A stretch of DNA of 64,000 nt from Brachybacterium muris (GTDB lineage Bacteria > Actinomycetota > Actinomycetes > Actinomycetales > Dermabacteraceae): the NCBI RefSeq assembly GCF_016907455.1, contig NZ_JAFBCB010000001.1, positions 3,348,001 to 3,412,000 of the forward strand, written 5' to 3'. A program made the position numbers and the translations under genes. Shown piece by piece: positions 40,378-48,933 of this stretch. The notes under the pieces are model-generated. The model was not told the DNA's origin. It did not search any database and saw only the letters and a program-made list of their open reading frames with translations. Every line of letters starts with the position of its first letter. The first letter of the stretch is position 1.

Positions 40378-42104
40378 CCTCGTCGCCCCGCCCCGGTTCG
40401 TCCTTCTCCCGCTCTCGCTTCACCCGCCGGAACATGCTGCTGGCCACCCCTGTCGTGCTGGGCACCGGGGCCCTCGCCGCCTGCTCCAGCGGCGGCTCCG
40501 AGGGCTCCGGCAGCTCCGGTTCCGACGGCGGCGTAGCCACCGGCGGCGGAGCCACCGGCGGCACCCTGACCATCTACACCACCGGTGAGGAGATGAGCTT
40601 CGACCCGGCCACCAGCCAGAGCCTCGCGATCACCTCCCTGGGCCTGACCGCACGCCGGCTCACCGCCTGGAAGACCTCCCCGGACGCCCCCACCGAGCTG
40701 ATCCCCGACCTCGCCACCGACACCGGCACCCCCTCCGAGGACGGGAAGACCTGGACCTTCACCCTGCAGGAGGGACTGAAGTTCGAGGACGGCACCCCCA
40801 TCACCGCCGCGGCCGTGAAATACGGACTGGAGCGGTCCTTCGCCCCCGAGCTCACCGGTGGCCTCTCCTACCACAAGGTGCTGCTGGAGGGCGGCGAGGA
40901 CTACGCGGGGCCGTTCTCCGGTGAGCACCTGGACTCCATCGAGGCCGTCGACGACCTCACCCTGGTGCTGCACCTGAACCGCCCCTACGGCGACTTCGGA
41001 TGGGTGGCCTCCAACCCCGCCTTCGCCCCGGTCCCGGAGGACTCCGGCCAGCCGGAGACCTACGCCACCCAGCCCGTCACCAGCGGCCCCTACCGCGTGG
41101 AGTCCTACTCCCCCGGCGCCCAGGCCGTGCTGGTGCGCAACGAGCACTGGGACGCAGGCACCGACCAGGCCCGCGCCGGCGGACCCGACACCATCGAGTT
41201 CGCGCTGGCCCAGGATGCGAGCGTGGTGGCGCAGTCGATCATCGCCGACCGCTCCGACGCTCAGGACTCGTTCCTGGCCAGCTTCGTGCCCACCGCCCAG
41301 CTGGTCCAGGCCCGCAACGACCCGAAGGTGGGCGATCGCCTGGTCACCTCCGGTCCGGGTGCCCTGGAGTACCTGGTGCTGAACACCGAATCGGAGGCCC
41401 TGAAGGACGTCAACATCCGCAAGGCGCTGCAGTACGCCGTGGACAAGGAGGCGTACCGCACCGCGAAGGGCGGGGAGATCTCCGGTGACTTCGCCACCAC
41501 CCTGATCACCCCGGGCATCGCCGGGCGCGAGGAGTACAACCTGTACGCCGAGGCCCCCTCCGGTGACGCCGAGGAGGCGAAGCGCCTGCTGGCCGAGGCC
41601 GGGGCACAGGACCTGTCGCTGCGCCTGGTCATCAGGGACGACCAGACCGCGGCCGCCGAGTCGATCCAGCAGGCCCTCACCCGGGTCGGGATCAGCGTGA
41701 CCATCCAGCCGTTGGATGCGAACGCCTACCAGTCCGAGGTGACCGCGGGCGACGGCAGCGCCTACGACATGGTGCTCAGCTCCTGGCAGCCCGACATGCC
41801 CTCCCCCAACGCCAACCTCACCCCGCTGTTCGAGTCCACCCAGATCGGCAACGGCAACTACAACCTGGCGCGGTATGCGAACGAGGAGGTGGACGCGGCA
41901 CTGCTGGAGGCCTCCTCCACCCTCGACGCCGACGAGGCCGGTGCCAAGTGGGCGGCTGTGGACAAGAGGATCATGGAGGACTCCCCCGTGGTGCCGCTGA
42001 TCTACTCGAAGAACTCCTTCATCCACGGCTCGGGGGTGGAGAACTTCGTGATCGGTCAGTTCCCCGCCTACCCGAATTACCTCACCACCACCCTGAAGGC
42101 ATGA
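40374..42104 (+). CDS. Family 5 solute-binding lipoprotein
   Basis: A 576-residue receptor of the peptide/nickel/oligosaccharide class. The signal is twin-arginine-like (FTRRNMLLATPVVLG) with lipobox cysteine at 37 (LAACSS) followed by a Gly/Ser linker. The signature segment is GKTWTFTLQEGLKFEDGTPI, followed by YGLERSFAPEL. The ligand cannot be read. The gene sits between the permeases and the fused ATPase, linked by ATGA overlaps on both sides, so it is the receptor for this importer. Confidence 0.9.
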   Translation: MTSSPRPGSSFSRSRFTRRNMLLATPVVLGTGALAACSSGGSEGSGSSGSDGGVATGGGATGGTLTIYTTGEEMSFDPATSQSLAITSLGLTARRLTAWKTSPDAPTELIPDLATDTGTPSEDGKTWTFTLQEGLKFEDGTPITAAAVKYGLERSFAPELTGGLSYHKVLLEGGEDYAGPFSGEHLDSIEAVDDLTLVLHLNRPYGDFGWVASNPAFAPVPEDSGQPETYATQPVTSGPYRVESYSPGAQAVLVRNEHWDAGTDQARAGGPDTIEFALAQDASVVAQSIIADRSDAQDSFLASFVPTAQLVQARNDPKVGDRLVTSGPGALEYLVLNTESEALKDVNIRKALQYAVDKEAYRTAKGGEISGDFATTLITPGIAGREEYNLYAEAPSGDAEEAKRLLAEAGAQDLSLRLVIRDDQTAAAESIQQALTRVGISVTIQPLDANAYQSEVTAGDGSAYDMVLSSWQPDMPSPNANLTPLFESTQIGNGNYNLARYANEEVDAALLEASSTLDADEAGAKWAAVDKRIMEDSPVVPLIYSKNSFIHGSGVENFVIGQFPAYPNYLTTTLKA

Positions 42105-43834
42105 GCGACAGCACCCACACGACCGACGTCGGCCCCGCGCAGGACCCCGGCCCCACGCAGGACCCGGACCTGCTGGCCCTGCGGGACCTCCGGGTCAGCA
42201 TCGCCGGCAGGCCGATCCTGAAGGGCCTGGACCTCACGGTGCGCGCCGGTCGGATCACCGCCCTGGTGGGCGAGTCCGGCTCCGGGAAGTCGATGACGGC
42301 GCTGGCCACCATCGGCCTCGCACCCGGCAGTGCGCAGGTGACCGGCAGCGCCCGCCTGCGGGGCGAGGAGCTGCTGGGCAGGTCGCCCCAGCAGATGCGC
42401 CGCACCCGCGCCGGGGGCATCGGGATGATCTTCCAGGAGCCGGGGCAGTCGCTGTCACCGGTGATGAAGGTCAGCGCCGTCTTCCGCGACGTGCTCGGGG
42501 TGCGCGAGGACATCCGCTCCCGCGCACGGGCCTCTGAGCGCACCCGGGAGCTGCTGGCCTCGGTGGGCCTGCCGGACCCGGACCGCACCGCCTCCTCGTA
42601 CCCGCACGAGCTCTCCGGCGGTGAGCTGCAGCGGGTGGTGATCGCGCTCGCGCTCAGCGGGGACCCGGCGCTGCTGATCGCCGACGAGCCCACCACCGCG
42701 CTCGACGTCACGGTGCAGCGCGGGGTGCTGGACCTGCTCACCCGCATCGTGCGCGAGCGCGGCATCGGGATCCTGCTGATCACGCACGACATGGGCGTGG
42801 TGGGCGAGATCGCCGACGACGTGGTGGTGCTGGAGGGCGGCGAGGTGCGCGAGACCGGCACCCTCCAGCAGGTACTCAGCGCTCCCACCGCCCCGTACAC
42901 GCAGGCGCTGCTGTCGGCCGTGCCTCGACTGTCGCACAGCCTCGAGCGGGCGGCAGTGCGGTCGGACGCCGAGCAGGAGGGCGGTGCCGCCACGCAGGGC
43001 GACAGCGACCCATCCCGCGGGGCCGCAGCATCGGAGCCCCCGGTGGTGCGCGTCGAGGGCCTGTCGGTCCGGTACCACCGCCGCGGTGGGTCCCACCTGG
43101 CGCTGGACGACGTGGGCTTCGAGATCGATCGCGGGCAGATCCACGGCCTGGTGGGCGAGTCGGGCTCGGGCAAGTCCACCTGGGGGAAGGCCCTGGTGGG
43201 GCTGGTGCCGGCCGAGGCACGCGTTCTCGAACTGGACGGGACGGACTCCCGCAGCCTCTCCCCCGCGGCGCGCCGGGCGGTGTATGCGCGGGCCGGCCTG
43301 GTGTTCCAGGACCCGGCCTCGTCGCTGAACCCGCGCCGCACCGTGGGGTGGAGCATCGGCGAGCCCCTGCACCTGGCCGGCGGGGTGGCGCGCGCCGACG
43401 TGGACCGACGGGTGCGGCACGCCCTGGAGCAGGTGCGTCTGCCCGCGTCCTACGCGCAGCGGCTGCCCCATGAGCTCTCCGGCGGGCAGCGGCAGCGGGT
43501 CTCGATCGCCCGCGCGCTGATCCTGCAGCCCTCCCTGCTGATCGCCGACGAACCCACCAGCGCCCTGGACGTCACCGTGCAGGCGCACGTGATCGAGGTG
43601 TTGCGCGAGGCCATTGAGGAGGCGCGCTTCGCCTGCGTGTTCATCAGCCACGATCTCGCGGTGGTGGGTTCGCTCGCTGATCACGTGACGGTGCTGCGCC
43701 GCGGCCGGGCCGTGGAGCAGGGCACCGTGCAGCAGGTGCTGGGCAGCCCCCGGCACGAGTACACCCGGGCGCTGCTGGAGAGCGTGCCGGATCCGGCCCG
43801 CCGACTGCGCGAGAGCGGTCGAGCCGCCGCCTGA
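42101..43834 (+). CDS. Fused double ATPase of Opp/Dpp-type importer (DppD-DppF fusion)
   Basis: A 577-residue protein carrying two complete ABC ATPase domains. Domain 1 (about residues 25-265) has Walker A GESGSGKSM, FQEPGQSLSPVM, LSGGELQR and LLIADEPTTALD. Domain 2 (about 330-565) has GESGSGKST, FQDPASSLNPRR, LSGGQRQR and LLIADEPTSALD. They are joined by a 50-residue Ala/Glu/Ser/Asp linker. Both are intact, so a single chain forms the ATPase dimer for the importer. Tandem fusions of this type are common in actinobacteria. Last gene of the unit. Confidence 0.92.
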   Translation: MSDSTHTTDVGPAQDPGPTQDPDLLALRDLRVSIAGRPILKGLDLTVRAGRITALVGESGSGKSMTALATIGLAPGSAQVTGSARLRGEELLGRSPQQMRRTRAGGIGMIFQEPGQSLSPVMKVSAVFRDVLGVREDIRSRARASERTRELLASVGLPDPDRTASSYPHELSGGELQRVVIALALSGDPALLIADEPTTALDVTVQRGVLDLLTRIVRERGIGILLITHDMGVVGEIADDVVVLEGGEVRETGTLQQVLSAPTAPYTQALLSAVPRLSHSLERAAVRSDAEQEGGAATQGDSDPSRGAAASEPPVVRVEGLSVRYHRRGGSHLALDDVGFEIDRGQIHGLVGESGSGKSTWGKALVGLVPAEARVLELDGTDSRSLSPAARRAVYARAGLVFQDPASSLNPRRTVGWSIGEPLHLAGGVARADVDRRVRHALEQVRLPASYAQRLPHELSGGQRQRVSIARALILQPSLLIADEPTSALDVTVQAHVIEVLREAIEEARFACVFISHDLAVVGSLADHVTVLRRGRAVEQGTVQQVLGSPRHEYTRALLESVPDPARRLRESGRAAA

Positions 43835-43861
43835 GGTCCAGCCGCTCGAGGCCCGGCCTCT

Positions 43862-43986
43862 CAGGCTCGCCCCCGCAGGTTCGCCGGGTCGAGCTCGCCA
43901 GATCAGGCTCGCCCCCGCAGGTTCGCCGGGTCGAGCTCGCCAGATCAGGCTCGCCCCCCTCAGGTTCGCCGGGTCAGGCTCGCCCA
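43862..43986. repeat. 42-bp tandem repeat in a convergent intergenic region
   Basis: A unit starting CAGGCTCGCC recurs with an exact 42-bp period at 43862, 43904 and 43946; the first two copies are essentially identical and the third is diverged and shorter. It fills most of the 180-bp gap between the convergent ABC-ATPase and iolE genes, where transcription termination would be expected. No protein is encoded by it in a supported frame. Confidence 0.9.
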
Positions 43987-44014
43987 CTGAGGGACGCGGA
44001 CTCGCGCCCCCGGG

Positions 44015-44977
44015 TCACTTCACGCCCAAGCCGCACGCGGCCAGGAACTCACGGGTGGCGATCGCATTGGGCAGCGGCAGGGCCGGATCGCAGGGGTACA
44101 AGTCCTGCTCGCAGATCACGTACAGCTCTTTGTCCATCGCCGCCAGGCGCTGCACCAGCTGCCGCATGTCCGGCAGACCCGCGGGGGGACGCACCGAGGC
44201 GCCCTTGGCGACGGCTTCGCCGAAGGGCCAGTCCTTCTCGTGCGCCTCCCGGGTGATGTCCGGGTCGAAGGCCTTGATGTGCACGTAGCCGATCCGCTCC
44301 GGGTACTCGTCGATCATGCCGACGGGGTCCCCACCGCCGTACACGATGTGCCCGGTGTCCAGGCAGAAGCTCACCAGCTCGGGGTCCGTCGCCTCGAACA
44401 CCCGGGCGATCTCCTCCGGGGTCTCGATGTGGCTGTCCCCGTGGGGGTGCAGCACCATCGTCAGCCCGTAGTCCTCCCTCATGATCCGGCCCAGCTCGTT
44501 GGCATTGGTGACATACCGCTGCCAGGCCTCCCCGGTGAGCTCCCGATCGTCGGTGAACTCCCAGGTCTTCTCGTCGCGATACATCGGCGGCAAGTGCACC
44601 ATGTACTCCGCGCCCACGGCAGCGTGGGTCTCGGCGATCGCGCGGAAGGTGCGCTCGGTCTCCGGCCAGGCCTCCTCCTTGTGCAGGATGCCCCACCCGG
44701 TGCCGGCCACCACCCGGAAGCCGTGCTCGTCCATCACGGACTGCAGCTCACGCGCGTCCTTCGGGAAGTAGCCCCACGGCCCCGTCTCCATCACCGAGAA
44801 GCCCGCCTGGGCCATCTCCCCCAGGGCGGTGCGCCAGGGGATCTGCTTCTCGTCCTCCGGGAACCACACGCCCCACTGGTCCGGGCACACCCCGATGGTG
44901 AGCTTGTCGTAGGGCGCCTCGGGGTTGCGGGCCTTGGACGGCGGGTTGGGGATCGTGGCAGGGTCGGGGGTCGTCAT
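44015..44977 (-). CDS. iolE: Inosose dehydratase-like sugar isomerase (IolE family)
   Basis: A 320-residue TIM-barrel protein of the xylose-isomerase-like/IolE group. The opening DQWGVWFPEDEKQIPW is distinctive for the inosose dehydratase branch, and the metal ligands are seen in HPHGDSHIE, SFCLDTGHIVYGG and YVHIKAFDP, with the final glutamate in YVICEQDLY. It would dehydrate 2-keto-myo-inositol to the diketone in inositol breakdown. No other IolE candidate exists in the cluster. A 20-residue Pro-rich extension precedes the fold. It is downstream of iolA and iolD on the same strand; an isomerase role (IolI/IolH) is the alternative. Confidence 0.8.
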   Translation of the reverse strand: MTTPDPATIPNPPSKARNPEAPYDKLTIGVCPDQWGVWFPEDEKQIPWRTALGEMAQAGFSVMETGPWGYFPKDARELQSVMDEHGFRVVAGTGWGILHKEEAWPETERTFRAIAETHAAVGAEYMVHLPPMYRDEKTWEFTDDRELTGEAWQRYVTNANELGRIMREDYGLTMVLHPHGDSHIETPEEIARVFEATDPELVSFCLDTGHIVYGGGDPVGMIDEYPERIGYVHIKAFDPDITREAHEKDWPFGEAVAKGASVRPPAGLPDMRQLVQRLAAMDKELYVICEQDLYPCDPALPLPNAIATREFLAACGLGVK

Positions 44978-45026
44978 GACGGGCTCCTTCGCAGGTCGTG
45001 GACGGGGCGTGGGTGCGAGACCCGGG

Positions 45027-46520
45027 TCAGTCGTGGGTCGGGAAGCTCATCGAGCTCTCCAGGTGCTCGTCCTGGTGGGGCCAGCGGGTGGTGATGGCCT
45101 TCTGGCGGGTGTAGAACCGCACCGCCTCGGGGCCGTGCGCGTGGTACTCGCCGAACAGGGAGTCCTTCCAGCCGCCGAAGGAGTAGTAGCCCACGGGGGT
45201 GGGGATCGGCACGTTGATGCCGATCATGCCCACCTGGACCTCCTCCTGGTAGCGGCGGGCGTAGTGCCCGGAGCCGGTGAAGATCGCGGTGCCGTTGCCG
45301 AAGGGCGAGGAGTTGACCAGCTCGAGGGCCTCGTCGAAGTTGTCCACCCGCATCACCACCAGCATCGGGCCGAACACCTCCTGGGTGTAGGTGTCGTGGT
45401 CACGCGGCACGTCTGTGAGAACCACGGGGCCCACGAAGTTGCCGTTCTCGTGGCCCTCGACGACCAGGCCGCGGCCGTCCACCACCACGGTGGCACCGGC
45501 CTGCTCGGCCTCGTCGGTCATGCGGATCACGCGCTCGCGGGCGTCGGGGGTGATTACCGGCGGCAGGTCGGTCTTCTCGTCGGAGCCGGGGCCCACCACC
45601 AGCTTCTCGGCCTCGGCCTTGATGGCCTCGAGGAACTTCTCGTGCACATCGCCCACGGTAACGGCGACGGGGACGGCCATGCAGCGCTCACCGGCAGAGC
45701 CGAAGGCACCGGAGGCGATCTGCCCGGCGGCGAACTCGACGTTCGCATCCGGCATCACCACGGCGTGGTTGTTCGCACCGCCCAGGGCCTGGACCCGCTT
45801 GCCGGTGGCGGCGGCGGTGTCGTGCACGTGCTTGGCGATCGGGGTGGAGCCCACGAAGGACACCGCGGAGATCCCCTCATGGGCGCACAGGGCGTCGACG
45901 ACCTCCTTGCCGCCCTGGACCACCTGGAACACGCCGTCGGGCAGGCCGGCCTCCTGGTACAGGCGGGCCACGATGCTGGAGGCGGAGGGGTCGCGCTCCG
46001 AGGGCTTCAGCATGAACGCGTTGCCGGTGGCGATGGCGATGGGGTGCATCCAGAACGGCACCATGGCCGGGAAGTTAAACGGGGTGATCCCGGCGACCAC
46101 ACCGAGGGGCTGGCGCATGGTGTGGGCGTCCACGCCGGTGGAGACGTTCTCGGAGAACTCGCCCTTGAGGTCCTGGGTGATGGAGGTGGCGAACTCGAGG
46201 GTCTCCAGGCCACGGGCGATCTCACCCTTCGCGTCGGCGATGGTCTTGCCGTGCTCGCGGGTGATCACCTCGGCGATCTCCTCGGTGTGCTCGACCATCA
46301 GCTGCCGCATGCGGTACAGGATCTGGGTGCGCTTGGACAGGGAGGAGAGGCCCCAGTCCTTCTGGGCCTCGCGGGCGGTCTGGACGGCGCGGTCCACGGT
46401 GGCGGTATCGCCCAGGTGCAGGGTTCCCACCTGCTGGCCGGTGGCGGGGTCGAAGATCTCCTGGGTGGTGCCGGATCCGTCGGCCTCCTGGCCTGCGATC
46501 CAGTTCTTCACGTCGTACAT
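45027..46520 (-). CDS. iolA: Methylmalonate-semialdehyde dehydrogenase (IolA)
   Basis: A 497-residue CoA-acylating aldehyde dehydrogenase. The catalytic cysteine is Cys280 in GSAGERCMAVPV; PFNFPAMVPFWM and SFVGSTPIAKHVH are the methylmalonate-semialdehyde dehydrogenase versions of the NAD-binding segments. In inositol breakdown it converts malonate semialdehyde to acetyl-CoA and CO2. Start ATG at 46520 has GAGGAG about ten bases upstream; the open frame reaches further without homology. It is followed by iolE at 49 bases and preceded by an intergenic stem-loop region (46568-46623) after iolD. Confidence 0.92.
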   Translation of the reverse strand: MYDVKNWIAGQEADGSGTTQEIFDPATGQQVGTLHLGDTATVDRAVQTAREAQKDWGLSSLSKRTQILYRMRQLMVEHTEEIAEVITREHGKTIADAKGEIARGLETLEFATSITQDLKGEFSENVSTGVDAHTMRQPLGVVAGITPFNFPAMVPFWMHPIAIATGNAFMLKPSERDPSASSIVARLYQEAGLPDGVFQVVQGGKEVVDALCAHEGISAVSFVGSTPIAKHVHDTAAATGKRVQALGGANNHAVVMPDANVEFAAGQIASGAFGSAGERCMAVPVAVTVGDVHEKFLEAIKAEAEKLVVGPGSDEKTDLPPVITPDARERVIRMTDEAEQAGATVVVDGRGLVVEGHENGNFVGPVVLTDVPRDHDTYTQEVFGPMLVVMRVDNFDEALELVNSSPFGNGTAIFTGSGHYARRYQEEVQVGMIGINVPIPTPVGYYSFGGWKDSLFGEYHAHGPEAVRFYTRQKAITTRWPHQDEHLESSMSFPTHD

Positions 46521-46567
46521 GGTCTCGGTTCTCCTCGTTGGGTGGTGGATCGTGGGGCCGCCCCGAT

Positions 46568-46623
46568 CGAGACTTCGATTGTGGGGGGTATTCGTCCCCA
46601 TTCCCCTCAAAATCGACGTCTCG
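46568..46623. repeat. Long imperfect inverted repeat between iolD and iolA
   Basis: CGAGACTTCGATT (46568-46580) is complementary at 12 of 13 positions to 46611-46623, and a GGGG/CCCC pair inside can extend the stem. It lies between iolD and iolA on the minus strand, so it may attenuate iolA-iolE or mark a mobile or repetitive palindromic element. A GGTGGGGCGGGCT-type short repeat follows at about 46637-46660. Confidence 0.65.
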
Positions 46624-46703
46624 GTGTGGGGCGAGCTGGTGGGGCGGGCTGGTGGGGCGGGCTGGATGCGGGCGGGGCGGTGCGGGCGGGCTATCGGAGT
46701 GGG

Positions 46704-48617
46704 TCAGAGGTAGTGGCGCTGGGGCTCAAGGGCCTGCTCGTACTCGGTGCGGGCCTGCCGGGTGCTCTCCAGGGTGGAGACTGCGGCCACCGGCACGTCC
46801 CACCAGCTGTTGCCGGGCGGGTTCGGGCCGTACAGGTCGGTGTTGACCACGATGGCGGTGGCCTGGTCGCGGGTCTCGGCGCGGCGGTAGGCCTCGCGGA
46901 AGGCGGCGGTGTCGCTGACCTCCTCCACCTCGATCCCGTAGGAGCGGATGTTGGCGGGGATGTCGAAGGGCAGCTTCTCGCCGTCCAGCAGGCCGCTGTC
47001 CTGGTTGCGCATGCGGTACTTGGTGCCGAAGCGCTGGGAGCCGCGGGACTCGGACAGGGCCCCGATGGAGGACCAGCCGTGGTTCTGCAGGATCACCAGG
47101 ATCACCTTCATCCGCTCGGCGACGATGGTGGCGATCTCCTGCGGGGCCATCTGGAAGGTGCCGTCGCCGATGATCGCGACCACCTCGCTGTCCGGGCGGG
47201 CCATCTTCGCGCCCAGGGAGGCGGGCAGCTCGTAGCCCATGCACGAGTAGCCGTACTCCAGGTGGTACTGGATCGGGGAGCGGGCCTTCCACAGGGCCTG
47301 CAGGTCACCGGGCATGGACCCGGCGGCGTTGATCAGGATGTCCTCATCACCCATCAGGTCGTTCAGGGCCCCGAAGATCTCGGTCTGGGCCGGCAGCTCC
47401 TGGTCGTGCGGCTCGAAGCAGTGCTTGACGAGCTCCTCCCACTCGGCGCGCAGCTGCCGGGCGCGCTCGCCGTGCTCAGCCGGCGCCGTCCAGCCCTCGA
47501 GTGCTGCGGCCAGGGCCTCGAGGCCTGCGCGGGCGTCGGTGACCACCATGGTGGCGGAGTGCTTGGCGGCGTCGAAGGCCTTGACGTTGAGGTTCACGAA
47601 CCGCACCCCGGGGTTGCGGAAGGCGGTGTGGGAGGCGGTGGTGAAGTCGGTGTAGCGGGTGCCCACGCCGATCACCACGTCGGCCCCTGCGGCCAGCTCG
47701 TTGGCGGCGTTGTTGCCGGTGGCGCCCACGCCGCCGATGCACAGCGGGTGGTCGGCGCTGAGCGCGCCCTTGCCGGCCTGGGTGTCCAGCACCGGGATGC
47801 CGGTGGCGTCGGTGAAGGAGGCCAGGGCCTCGCTGGCCTCGGAGTAGATGGCGCCGCCGCCGGCGATCAGCACCGGCTTCTTGGCGGAGCGGATCACCTC
47901 TGCGGCGCGGTCCAGGGCGGCGGGCTCGGGGACCGGGCGGGCCACGTGCCAGGTGCGCTCGCGGAAGAACTCCAGAGGCCAGTCGAAGGCCTCGGCCTGC
48001 ACGTCCTGCGGGAGGGAGAGGGTGACGGCGCCGGTCTCGGCAGGGTCGGTGAGCACTCGCATGGCCTGCAGGGCCGCGGGGATCAGCTGCTCGGGGCGGG
48101 AGATGCGGTCGAAGTAGCGGGAGACGGGCCGGAAGGCGTCGTTGACGGACACATCGCCGCCGGTCTCGTCCTCCAGCTGCTGCAGCACGGGGTCCACGGT
48201 GCGGGTGGCGAAGATGTCGCTGGGCAGCAGCAGCACCGGGATGCGGTCCACGGTCGCGAGGGCCGCACCGGTGACCATGTTGGTGGAGCCGGGGCCGATG
48301 GAGGCGGTGCAGGCGAAGGTCTGCATCCGGTTCTTGGTGCGCGCGTAGGCGACGGCGGTGTGCACCATGTTCTGCTCGTTGCGTGCCTGGTAGAACGGCA
48401 TCTGGCCCTCGCCCTCGGCGGGGTCGATGGCGTTCTCCAGCAGGGCCTGGCCCAGGCCCGCCACGTTGCCGTGGCCGAAGATGCCGAAGGTGCCGGGGAT
48501 GAAGCGCTCACGGATGCCGTCGCGCTCGGCGTACTGGGCGGCGAGGAAACGCACCAGGGCCTGGCCGACGGTCAATCGCACGGTGCCCTGCGACGGGTCC
48601 TGATGGGTGACGCTCAT
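46704..48617 (-). CDS. iolD: 3D-(3,5/4)-trihydroxycyclohexane-1,2-dione hydrolase (IolD)
   Basis: A 637-residue thiamine-diphosphate-dependent enzyme. The N-terminal domain has FIPGTFGIFGHGNVAGLGQAL and the glutamine-rich MPFYQARNEQNMVH segment typical of IolD; the C-terminal domain holds the ThDP motif in AIIGDGTFQM through ILQNHGWSSIG. It hydrolyses the inositol-derived trione ring to 5-deoxyglucuronate. The ATG at 48617 has GGAGG four bases upstream; the longer frame reading upstream enters the promoter region. It is the first gene of the minus-strand iol arm. Confidence 0.93.
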   Translation of the reverse strand: MSVTHQDPSQGTVRLTVGQALVRFLAAQYAERDGIRERFIPGTFGIFGHGNVAGLGQALLENAIDPAEGEGQMPFYQARNEQNMVHTAVAYARTKNRMQTFACTASIGPGSTNMVTGAALATVDRIPVLLLPSDIFATRTVDPVLQQLEDETGGDVSVNDAFRPVSRYFDRISRPEQLIPAALQAMRVLTDPAETGAVTLSLPQDVQAEAFDWPLEFFRERTWHVARPVPEPAALDRAAEVIRSAKKPVLIAGGGAIYSEASEALASFTDATGIPVLDTQAGKGALSADHPLCIGGVGATGNNAANELAAGADVVIGVGTRYTDFTTASHTAFRNPGVRFVNLNVKAFDAAKHSATMVVTDARAGLEALAAALEGWTAPAEHGERARQLRAEWEELVKHCFEPHDQELPAQTEIFGALNDLMGDEDILINAAGSMPGDLQALWKARSPIQYHLEYGYSCMGYELPASLGAKMARPDSEVVAIIGDGTFQMAPQEIATIVAERMKVILVILQNHGWSSIGALSESRGSQRFGTKYRMRNQDSGLLDGEKLPFDIPANIRSYGIEVEEVSDTAAFREAYRRAETRDQATAIVVNTDLYGPNPPGNSWWDVPVAAVSTLESTRQARTEYEQALEPQRHYL

Positions 48618-48764
48618 GCTGCCTCCGGGGGTGGGCCGCCTCGTGGGGCAGGGCGGCGTCGAGGGTGGCCCGTCGCGGGACCGGCCGGGCACGGTATCGG
48701 CTCGGCACGGGATCGGCCCGACAGGAATTCGTGTTCCCCCAGCATGCCGAGGATGACACGCGCC

Positions 48765-48786
48765 TGTCAACGCTATGTCCGTACAA
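48765..48786 (-). promoter_or_regulatory. iolD-side operator ATGTCCGTACAA beside a TTGACA box
   Basis: ATGTCCGTACAA (48775-48786) is the reverse complement of the iolC-side operator apart from its outermost base. On the minus strand TTGACA (48770-48765) follows it directly and, with CATGCT 18 bases further (48746-48741), could be the iolD promoter. The 316-bp region 48618-48933 holds no gene. Confidence 0.6.
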
Positions 48787-48865
48787 GTAGTGCCCCACCG
48801 GCCGGCCGGACGGCCGACGGGGCAGGAAAGATTGCACTTCCGACCCAGCCCCCTGCGTGCTAGCG

Positions 48866-48905
48866 TGACCGCACCGACATCGGCCGCGTAAATTTGTACG
48901 GACAA
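48866..48905 (+). promoter_or_regulatory. iolC-side promoter and operator TTGTACGGACAA
   Basis: TTGTACGGACAA (48894-48905) is a palindrome TTGTnCGnACAA with one mismatched pair. It overlaps the end of TAAATT (48889-48894), a good -10 box, preceded at 17 bp by TGACCG (48866-48871). A GntR protein bound here would cover the transcription start of iolC. Confidence 0.65.
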
Positions 48906-48933
48906 TCATGCCCGGCGGGAAGGCCCAGGAACC

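Noticed and set aside
43862-43986. Repeats considered as a CRISPR array
   Set aside because: The whole 42-bp unit repeats without variable spacers, there are no short palindromic repeats and no cas genes.
44925-48863. A plus-strand open frame of 1312 codons opposite iolA/iolD
   Set aside because: It is antisense to two well-supported enzymes, has a Gly/Val/His/Leu-biased composition typical of high-G+C shadow frames and shows no domain.
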